A DNA stretch of 11,706 nucleotides, from NCBI GenBank assembly GCA_039796915.1, contig JBDKIU010000228.1:1-11706 (forward strand), written 5' to 3'. Below, piece after piece: positions 5,788-11,706 of the stretch. The notes beneath the pieces are model-generated. The model did no database searches, was not told the origin of the DNA, and worked only from the letters and a program-made list of their open reading frames with translations. The DNA is from REEB481 sp039796915. Its GTDB lineage: Bacteria; Bacteroidota; Bacteroidia; NS11-12g; UBA955. The number at the start of each line of letters is the position of its first letter. The first letter of the stretch is position 1. The position numbers were made by a program, and so were the translations under genes.

Positions 5788-6594
5788 TTAAGCGTGGGAA
5801 GCGTCCTGTTGGCGCTGCAGTTCGTACATGATGACCGCGGCAGCATTGCTCACATTTAAAGAATCAATCAGCCCTTTCATGGGAATGCGGAGGTTCGCTG
5901 CCGCTGTCTCACGCCAGATGTCGCTCAGTCCGACGGCTTCGGTGCCGAGCGCCACGGCGGTTTTTCCGCGCAGATCCAATTCCGTCCAGCCGCCCGGGCT
6001 GTCCATATAGGTGGTGATGAGCCGGTACTGTTCCGCCTGCAGCCAGGGCAACAATTCCTCAGCGGTGCACACCGCGGCGGGCACGGCAAACACGCAACCC
6101 AGGGAGCTGCGCAACACGTTGGGATGGAAGAGGTCGGCGGCGGGGTCGCACACCACAATGCCTCCGCAGCCGGACGCATCTGCCGAGCGAAATACCGCCC
6201 CAAGATTACCGGGTTTTTCCACGCCTTCAATCAGGATGATCCGGCCATTCCGCGGACGAAATTGCGCCAGCGAGGTTTCCGGAGATTTGCCCAGCAGCAC
6301 CGCATTGGCCACACCGTCGCGGTAGGCAATTTTCGCAAACACTTCTTCCTTCAGGTCGAATAAAGGCATACTGACGCTCCGTGCGAGCAAGGGTTGAAGC
6401 TGTTCCGGAGCCGTTCGTCTTCCACAGAAAAAAAGCGCCTGCGGCTGCACACCCGACTGCAAAGCCAGGGAGATTTCCCGCAAACCTTCCACCACCATCA
6501 AACCCTGCCGCCGCCGCTCCCGCGACTTCTCCAGCAAATGCACCAACTCCTTGATGCGCGGATTTTGAAGGCTGCTTATTTCTTGTATCTGCAT
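5788..6594 (-). CDS. TrmH/SpoU family RNA 2'-O-methyltransferase
   Basis: This 268-aa SPOUT enzyme should transfer a methyl group from S-adenosylmethionine to a ribose 2'-OH in tRNA or rRNA. The N-terminal part (about 1-100) looks like the SpoU substrate-binding domain (NPRIKELVHLLEKSRERRRQ, VVEGLREI). The three SPOUT motifs follow: motif 1 at 123-142 (EGVEKPGNLGAVFRSADASG, with the conserved Asn130 and Arg136), motif 2 at 214-223 (VALGTEAVGL) and motif 3 at 237-258 (IPMKGLIDSLNVSN onward), which together form the SAM-binding knot. The length is typical of RlmB/TsnR-like members. The exact target (23S rRNA or tRNA) cannot be read from the sequence. It precedes the 48-aa membrane gene by 9 bases and follows the amidotransferase-like gene by 27 bases. 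Confidence 0.92.
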   Translation of the reverse strand: MQIQEISSLQNPRIKELVHLLEKSRERRRQGLMVVEGLREISLALQSGVQPQALFFCGRRTAPEQLQPLLARSVSMPLFDLKEEVFAKIAYRDGVANAVLLGKSPETSLAQFRPRNGRIILIEGVEKPGNLGAVFRSADASGCGGIVVCDPAADLFHPNVLRSSLGCVFAVPAAVCTAEELLPWLQAEQYRLITTYMDSPGGWTELDLRGKTAVALGTEAVGLSDIWRETAAANLRIPMKGLIDSLNVSNAAAVIMYELQRQQDASHA

Positions 6595-6606
6595 GCGTAT
6601 TTAAGG

Positions 6607-6625
6607 CTGAGATGCCATTTCTCAG
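6607..6625. terminator. Hairpin CTGAGA / TCTCAG between the amidotransferase-like gene and trmH
   Basis: A perfect 6-bp stem (6607-6612 with 6620-6625) has a 7-base loop and overlaps the TGA stop of the upstream gene (6624-6622, - strand). On the - strand no T-run follows (CCTTAAATACG, then the trmH start), so it is a poor intrinsic terminator; it could pause ribosomes or protect the message end. Confidence 0.3.
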
Positions 6626-7896
6626 GTTTTGAGTTTCTTCTTTTTGGCGGAAGGAAAGAGGATGTTGTTGAGGATGAGTCGGTAGCCCGGCGAAGTGGGA
6701 TGCAAGGCCAGATCGGTAGGCGGCTCTCCTACGTGGTGCTGGTAATCTTCCGGGTCGTGGCCGCCGTAAAAAGTCCAGGTGCCTTTGCCATATTCTCCGT
6801 GAATGTAGCGGGCCTCGCCGAGCGCGGCATTCTCGCCCATGATGGTCACATTGCTCTTCACGTATTGCTTGTTGAAGGCCGTGGTTTGTCCCATGAAACC
6901 TTTGATGGTGCGTGTATGGTTCTGGCAGAGCATGGCGGGAACCACATCCCACTTGGCGGAATATTCAAACAGCGTAAACAGATCCTGGTCTTCGCTGATG
7001 CGCCGCGTGAGCGGATTTACGTCGATGCTGCTGTGCTCGTAAACGTAGGGATTCATTTCAATCTGGAAATTCTGGAAGGCGAAGCACTTCGCGAAGTCGA
7101 GCTTTTGCTGGGCAGCCGGATCCGCCGGACTTCCGTCGAACATATCCTGACAGACGTCCACGCCTTCGGCGGCCAGCGCGATGTCGTAGGTATCGGTGGC
7201 GCTACACATGGCGAAGAGGAAACCGCCGCCCATGGTGAAATCGCGAATCATACGGGCCACGGCGCCTTTCAGCTGCTGCACGTTGGCGTAGCCGTTGCGC
7301 GCGGCGATGGCTTCTGCCTCGGCCACCTGTTCGCGGTACCAGCCTGCCTGGGAGAAGCCCGCCCAGAACTTGCCGTATTGTCCGGTGAAATCTTCGTGGT
7401 GCAAGTGCAGCCAGTCGTATTGGAGCAGTTTGCCCTGCAGCACCTCGTCGTCGAACACCACATCGTATGGGATTTCGGCATGGGTGAGCACCAGCGTCAC
7501 GGCATCGTCCCAGGGCTGTTTGGACTTGGGTGAATACACCGCGATGCGCGGCACCTTGAGCAGCTTCACCGCCTCCATGTTCACGTCGGGATTGGAGATG
7601 GTGGCCAGCACGGCGTTGGCATTGGCTTCGGTTATGACTTCATAGCCCACACCGCGGATTTTGCATTCGTTTTCGGCATCGGTGCTGTGGGGAAACATGA
7701 AGCTGCCCCCGCGATAATTCAGGAGCCACTGCGCTTCACCGCCTTTGGCCAGCACCCAATACGTGAGCCCGTAGGCTTTGAGGTGGGCCTTCTGCGATTC
7801 GTCCATGGGCACGAGGATCTGCGCGGCGAAGCTGCGTGTTGCGCCTGCCAGCATCAGCAAAAACAGGAATAAGCCACGGAATTTCATGGTCTTCAT
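6622..7896 (-). CDS. Secreted amidotransferase-like protein ('asparagine synthetase B' of Bacteroidota databases)
   Basis: The 424-aa protein starts with a clear signal peptide (MKTMKFRGLF, then LFLLMLAGATRSFA), probably cut near residue 24-25. I chose ATG 7896 because it overlaps the crcB stop as ATGA; ATG 7887 is possible, and the longer open frame up to 8259 only reads crcB in another frame. The mature start (ILVPMDESQKAHLKAYGLTYW) and LLNYRGGSF match a Bacteroidota family commonly named asparagine synthetase B. It lacks an N-terminal Cys and the ATP-pyrophosphatase domain of true AsnB, so that name is doubtful. GGGFLFAMCSATDTYD (223-238, Cys231) and YGGHDPED (377-384) recall class I glutamine-amidotransferase or ThuA-like folds. 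Location is probably periplasmic; the substrate is unknown. Confidence 0.8.
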   Translation of the reverse strand: MKTMKFRGLFLFLLMLAGATRSFAAQILVPMDESQKAHLKAYGLTYWVLAKGGEAQWLLNYRGGSFMFPHSTDAENECKIRGVGYEVITEANANAVLATISNPDVNMEAVKLLKVPRIAVYSPKSKQPWDDAVTLVLTHAEIPYDVVFDDEVLQGKLLQYDWLHLHHEDFTGQYGKFWAGFSQAGWYREQVAEAEAIAARNGYANVQQLKGAVARMIRDFTMGGGFLFAMCSATDTYDIALAAEGVDVCQDMFDGSPADPAAQQKLDFAKCFAFQNFQIEMNPYVYEHSSIDVNPLTRRISEDQDLFTLFEYSAKWDVVPAMLCQNHTRTIKGFMGQTTAFNKQYVKSNVTIMGENAALGEARYIHGEYGKGTWTFYGGHDPEDYQHHVGEPPTDLALHPTSPGYRLILNNILFPSAKKKKLKT

Positions 7897-8252
7897 GCGT
7901 TCATAAATTGTGCCGCTTTCCAGCCGGCGGCGGTACAAATCAGTCCACCAATCCAGGTGGCACCAAGGTACAGAAATGCGGTAGAAGTTCGGCCCTGGGC
8001 GAGCAGTTGTTGCGTTTCCAGTCCGAAACCCGAGTAGGTGGTGAAGCCGCCGAGCACGCCGGTGACGAGCAGCAGACGCGGCCAGCCCTGGGGCAATACT
8101 ACGGCCAGCATGCCGATGAGCAGACAGCCGCTGAGGTTCACCAGCAACGTCGCCGTGGGAAAACCGGAAGCAGAGAGCGGCAGCAGCCTTGCCATGAGGA
8201 AGCGTAATACGCTGCCCACTGCTCCGCCGATGGCCACCCAGAACCAGTTCAT
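7893..8252 (-). CDS. crcB: Fluoride ion channel CrcB/Fluc
   Basis: This 119-aa inner-membrane protein fits the dual-topology Fluc channels that export fluoride as dimers. Visible family marks are GGAVGSVLRFLMAR (9-22), TLLVNLSGCLLIGML (35-49, with pore Asn39) and GVLGGFTTYSGFGLE (65-79), plus four hydrophobic segments. In well-studied members the last motif reads TTFSTF with two Phe lining the pore; here the first Phe is Tyr73, the second is Phe76, and Gly75 replaces Thr. Length is normal. Its TGA overlaps the ATG of the secreted amidotransferase-like gene (ATGA). No fluoride riboswitch was seen upstream in 8253-8436. Confidence 0.93.
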   Translation of the reverse strand: MNWFWVAIGGAVGSVLRFLMARLLPLSASGFPTATLLVNLSGCLLIGMLAVVLPQGWPRLLLVTGVLGGFTTYSGFGLETQQLLAQGRTSTAFLYLGATWIGGLICTAAGWKAAQFMNA

Positions 8253-8436
8253 AGGGCAAAAATAATAGAGATAAGGTGGTTTGTAGAGAATATCCGTTTG
8301 CTCTATTTAATGCACTTTAATACAAACGACTACCCATAGATTATATTTTTATGATTCTAATTACCTTTAAATTAATATACAAAGTAAAGCTTGTCAGAAT
8401 AACCATATTTTCACATATTTGTAATTAACCTAAACT
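8253..8436. other. AT-rich divergent intergenic region
   Basis: This 184-base gap separates crcB (-) from the large secreted protein (+). It is much richer in A and T than the genes on its left. TATTTTTG on the - strand (8264-8257) matches the TAnnTTTG box, but it sits 4 bases before the crcB start with no -33 partner, so I do not call it. A better candidate for the + strand is listed separately. Confidence 0.6.
8390..8421 (+). promoter_or_regulatory. Candidate Bacteroidota promoter for the large secreted protein
   Basis: CTTG at 8390-8393 and CATATTTG at 8414-8421 each differ by one base from the Bacteroidota primary-sigma consensus TTTG and TAnnTTTG, and the 20-base spacer is close to the usual 19. 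Transcription would start near 8428, leaving a leader of about 9 bases before ATG 8437. No Shine-Dalgarno is present, as is common in this phylum. In such AT-rich DNA a chance match is possible. Confidence 0.4.
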
Positions 8437-11400
8437 ATGAAAACTTTAAAAATTCTACTTATTACAGCTTTCAGCCTATTTCAATGCCATTTGTCGGCTC
8501 AAACACAATTGGGACAGGACATCCTTGGCACTCAGGAATATGATGAAGCAGGACGAGCCATCGCTCTTTCTTCAGATGGCACAATCATGGCCATTGGACT
8601 TCCAAATAACCCCGCCGCCAATTTTCCTGGCAACCAAAGTGGTACAGTAAAGGTTTACCGGTTGAACGGAAGCAGTTGGGTTCAACGTGGCCAAACACTT
8701 GCTGGTACACAGGCATGGTATGGCAATTTTGGACGTGCGCTTGCATTATCTTCAGATGGCAATATCCTTGCAGTTGGAGATGATAGGTTTGACGTACAAG
8801 GACATCAGGATGGTGCAGTGTATGTATACAAATGGAATGGAACAGAATGGGCTCAATATGGAAATGTAATATATGGCAAAAAAGCTACCGATCATACTGG
8901 CTGGGATATTTCGTTATCATCTGACGGCAATGTTTTGGCCGTAAGTAGTACTTTGGCTAAAAATGGAAGTGCAATTCTAGCCGGCTTTGTAAGTGTTTAT
9001 TCCTTGAAAAGTAACACTTGGCTACTAAAAGGTAATGAAATATCAAGCACAACGACTGGAGATATGCTAGGCCATTCGATTTCCCTATCTGCAGATGGAA
9101 ATGTATTAGCAATAAGCTCACCAAATAAAAGTATAGTTAAGATATTCAAATGGAATGATACTACATGGATACAAAAAGGTTCAAATATATATGGTGAAAC
9201 GAACTCTGACGGTTTTGGCACGAGTATTTCTATTTCCTCTGACGGTAATATAATCGCAATCGGCGCCCCTGGAAATGGAAATGGTGCTGGACACACTAGA
9301 GTTTTTTCTTGGAACGGAACGACATGGATTCAAAGGGGAATTGATATTGATGGCGATTTTGCAGGTGATGTTGCAGGAGTTTCAGTATCTCTTGGTGCTG
9401 ATGGTGAAAATTTGGCCATTGGGGCTTTAGGAAACGACGAGAATGGACAAGACGCAGGCGCTGTAAAACTGTATAAATGGTCACAGAATAAGTGGGTTCA
9501 AAAAGGAGCCTACCTATTTGGAATTTCCCAATGGGATCATTTTGGTTCAAAAGTGGTCTTATCTAACAATGGGAAAATCCTTGCTGTGGGAGCTCCATAT
9601 TTTGATAAAAGCAGGAACGATCCAAACCTAAGTCCAATGATTAATGTTGGGATGGTGAAGGCTTATGCACTTTCAGCATGTGATTTTCTAACCAAACAAC
9701 CAATCAGCCGAACAGCCACTGCCGGAAATCATGTTCAATTAATTCTGTCTGCTGATTCTGGCGTTTCCCTTCAATGGCAGATAAACTCCGGATCCGGATG
9801 GAGCAATCTGAGCAATGGCAGCACATTTGTAGGGGTTAGTAATGACACCCTCACCATCAAGAATATAAGCACGAGTTTTAGTGGTTATAAATTTCGTTGT
9901 ATTGCCACTAAAGATACGTGTACATCTATTTCCAGTATAGCTACATTAAGTGTGCATTGTGACCTTATTTCGAAAGACCTTGCAAGTGCAACTGTTTCTA
10001 AAACAAGAAATACTTTTTTCTCTGTGAAGGCACCAGTGGAATGTAAATTTCAATGGCAGACACATACAGTTTCGGGCTGGATTGATTTAACAAACACATC
10101 ATACTACAAAGGAATAGCTAATGACACCTTGAGTATTTCTGATATTGATACAAGTCTGAACAACAAGAAGTTCAGATGTATTGTATACACCGATTCTTGC
10201 AGTGATACTTCATCCATTGGTTATCTTAAGGTATTTATTTGTTCGTCCGGCACTTTCATCTGGGATGGAGGCGGAAGTGATCCATCATTCTTCACTAAAG
10301 AAAATCTTAGCGGGGATGCATCTCCTTGTCCAACATCCAATGCGATTTTCAACAACACATCGAACAAAAACTGCATCATAGGGGACACCCTCTCATTAGG
10401 TGATCTAATTACCACAACTAGCTATACGGGTCGAATTATTCTCGGTGGTAAGAATACAATATTGACGGTTGATGATTTAGATTTAAAAGGGAACATACTG
10501 AGTGTCGAAAATCAATGCGGAAGAGTATCATGTGACAGTCTGAGTATAAGCTTCAATGGCTATGCTGAAACCAGCGGGGTCGGAATGGATGTGACATCCT
10601 TATTTTACTTGCGCGGCAGTTTCTTTGCTGCTCGAAGCAATTCCTTGGTCAGGCTTAGGCACTTCTATCTGGACCGAATGGGGAATTTCTCATCACCATC
10701 GAATGAAGGCATAGTTTCTTGTACGGGAAATTTTACGAAAGAACATATTTCCACCTTCAATCCACGCAATGGCCACTGGAAATTTGAGGGCGACCAAAGT
10801 AGCTACTTGGACCCTGGCTTCGGAACAAATACCCCAGTACGCATTCAATTCCATAACCTCACCATCTCCAAAACTGACTCGAGCACCCTGAGTATTGCCG
10901 ACTCAGACACTATTCAAGTAAATGGCAACTTTAATTTAGATGGTGCATTCAGTCGCGTACAAGGCGGGATTATGAATTTCCGAGGTAACATAACCATGAG
11001 TAAAGCCTTCCAAGATGGCTCTTTCAACAAAGTTCTTTTGACTGGAACCGGCAACCAAACCATCATATGTGATACAGCTGACGAGTTTTCAGAAACAGTG
11101 GTAATTCAAAAAAACTCAGGAAAAGTACTGTTGGGCAAAAACTTAAATTTAAGAAGTGTTCGATTTAACAGTGGCATCCTCGACCCTAATGGTCGGATGA
11201 TTACACTTACAGATAATGATATTTCTGGCTACAATATTCAATCGAACATCAAAGACCGTGCATACGTTTACAAAACCAATGGAGCCTTCTCAGGCAACAG
11301 CATTACCATACCCTTGAGTAATGGTGACGGGGTTTCTTTGAACAGTGTCAGCCTCAATACCATTGGCACCCATAACGATTGGCAATTGGATTTTGTAACA

Positions 11401-11706
11401 ACCAATCCAACTACCCTAAATAGCAATGTCAGTGCGGGACTTAATAGTTTGTATAGTATGGGCTATTGGCGCTTACAACGACTTTCCAAAGGAATAGGAT
11501 CAAACGAAGTATTCCTTAAACTATTAGCAAATAACTCATTTAACAGAGTTGCACTTTTAGACAGTGGCAGTTGGCGAAGCATTGGAGGAAGCGTGAGCGG
11601 AAGTAATATCACCAGCACCGAAAATGGATTGTTTAGCGACACAGGAACATGGTATGTAACCGTTGGAATCGCAGATACTACAACTCCAAATCGCATATTG
11701 GTTACA
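8437..11706 (+). CDS. Large secreted FG-GAP-like propeller and Ig-domain protein, 3' partial
   Basis: I read this frame through: 1090 codons without a stop, open at the window edge. Residues 1-21 form a signal peptide (cut likely at LSA|QT). Residues 22-412 hold seven repeats of about 49-60 aa with G-x-[SA]-x-[SA]-L-S-x-D-G-x-x-L-A-[VI]-G near 39, 99, 155, 212, 261, 314 and 370, six followed by V-x-[VF][YF]-x-W-x-x-x-x-W-x-Q-x-G. Blade 7 lacks that last strand, and the N-terminus (TQLGQDILG) supplies it, so the propeller closes on itself. Two similar Ig-like domains follow (415-508 and 509-602), each with FQWQ or LQWQ, NDTL-x-I and KFRC-I. From 609 (WDGGGSDPSFF) comes a long beta-rich region ending near 1009 with GYWRLQRLSKG. 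A type IX sorting domain may lie beyond the window. The role is unknown; adhesion or binding is a guess. Confidence 0.85.
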   Translation, partial: MKTLKILLITAFSLFQCHLSAQTQLGQDILGTQEYDEAGRAIALSSDGTIMAIGLPNNPAANFPGNQSGTVKVYRLNGSSWVQRGQTLAGTQAWYGNFGRALALSSDGNILAVGDDRFDVQGHQDGAVYVYKWNGTEWAQYGNVIYGKKATDHTGWDISLSSDGNVLAVSSTLAKNGSAILAGFVSVYSLKSNTWLLKGNEISSTTTGDMLGHSISLSADGNVLAISSPNKSIVKIFKWNDTTWIQKGSNIYGETNSDGFGTSISISSDGNIIAIGAPGNGNGAGHTRVFSWNGTTWIQRGIDIDGDFAGDVAGVSVSLGADGENLAIGALGNDENGQDAGAVKLYKWSQNKWVQKGAYLFGISQWDHFGSKVVLSNNGKILAVGAPYFDKSRNDPNLSPMINVGMVKAYALSACDFLTKQPISRTATAGNHVQLILSADSGVSLQWQINSGSGWSNLSNGSTFVGVSNDTLTIKNISTSFSGYKFRCIATKDTCTSISSIATLSVHCDLISKDLASATVSKTRNTFFSVKAPVECKFQWQTHTVSGWIDLTNTSYYKGIANDTLSISDIDTSLNNKKFRCIVYTDSCSDTSSIGYLKVFICSSGTFIWDGGGSDPSFFTKENLSGDASPCPTSNAIFNNTSNKNCIIGDTLSLGDLITTTSYTGRIILGGKNTILTVDDLDLKGNILSVENQCGRVSCDSLSISFNGYAETSGVGMDVTSLFYLRGSFFAARSNSLVRLRHFYLDRMGNFSSPSNEGIVSCTGNFTKEHISTFNPRNGHWKFEGDQSSYLDPGFGTNTPVRIQFHNLTISKTDSSTLSIADSDTIQVNGNFNLDGAFSRVQGGIMNFRGNITMSKAFQDGSFNKVLLTGTGNQTIICDTADEFSETVVIQKNSGKVLLGKNLNLRSVRFNSGILDPNGRMITLTDNDISGYNIQSNIKDRAYVYKTNGAFSGNSITIPLSNGDGVSLNSVSLNTIGTHNDWQLDFVTTNPTTLNSNVSAGLNSLYSMGYWRLQRLSKGIGSNEVFLKLLANNSFNRVALLDSGSWRSIGGSVSGSNITSTENGLFSDTGTWYVTVGIADTTTPNRILVT

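Noticed and set aside
6394..7533. 379-aa open frame on the + strand
   Set aside because: It is antisense to trmH and the amidotransferase-like gene, both with clear motifs; its own translation shows no family signature.
8253..8436. Fluoride riboswitch upstream of crcB
   Set aside because: No sequence resembling the conserved crcB-motif core was found on the - strand.

Overview
The window looks like chromosomal DNA of a Bacteroidota member, probably of the Chitinophagales/Sphingobacteriales/Cytophagales kind. Supporting signs are an S46 dipeptidyl-peptidase, a secreted protein of the type Bacteroidota databases name 'asparagine synthetase B', a large Ig/propeller secreted protein of the sort exported by the type IX system, frequent 4-base ATGA gene overlaps, and no strong Shine-Dalgarno sequences. 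The genus cannot be told from sequence alone.

Bases 1-4720 are read on the + strand. They hold the 3' end of an MlaE-type lipid ABC permease, its MlaF-type ATPase, a small unrecognised lipoprotein, an S46 dipeptidyl-peptidase with a DPP11-like specificity residue, the B subunit of a 3-oxoacid CoA-transferase, and a small lipoprotein with one Kazal protease-inhibitor domain. The first three genes are joined by ATGA overlaps, as are the last two.

Bases 4721-5631 hold no convincing gene. They are the gap where the two gene blocks converge, and they are full of repeats and hairpins: a dispersed GTCATGGTGAGC-type repeat, two hairpins with the same layout (10-bp stem, 8-nt loop), and a roughly 230-bp structured block. 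This is the least explained part of the window.

Bases 5632-8252 are read on the - strand, in transcription order: crcB (fluoride channel), a secreted amidotransferase-like protein coupled to crcB by ATGA, a TrmH/SpoU RNA methyltransferase, and a 48-aa single-span membrane protein.

A short AT-rich divergent gap (8253-8436) carries a plausible Bacteroidota promoter. From 8437 to the window end runs one uninterrupted + frame of 1090 codons. It has a signal peptide, a seven-bladed FG-GAP-like propeller closed by its N-terminal strand, two Ig-like domains, and a WDGGG-type beta-rich region still open at the edge. This part is visibly more AT-rich than the genes to its left.

I see no CRISPR array, tRNA, rRNA or transposase. 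No clearly new multi-gene system is visible. The best leads are the structured repeat region, the Kazal inhibitor/CoA-transferase coupling, and the MlaEF operon followed by a lipoprotein where an MCE gene might be expected.
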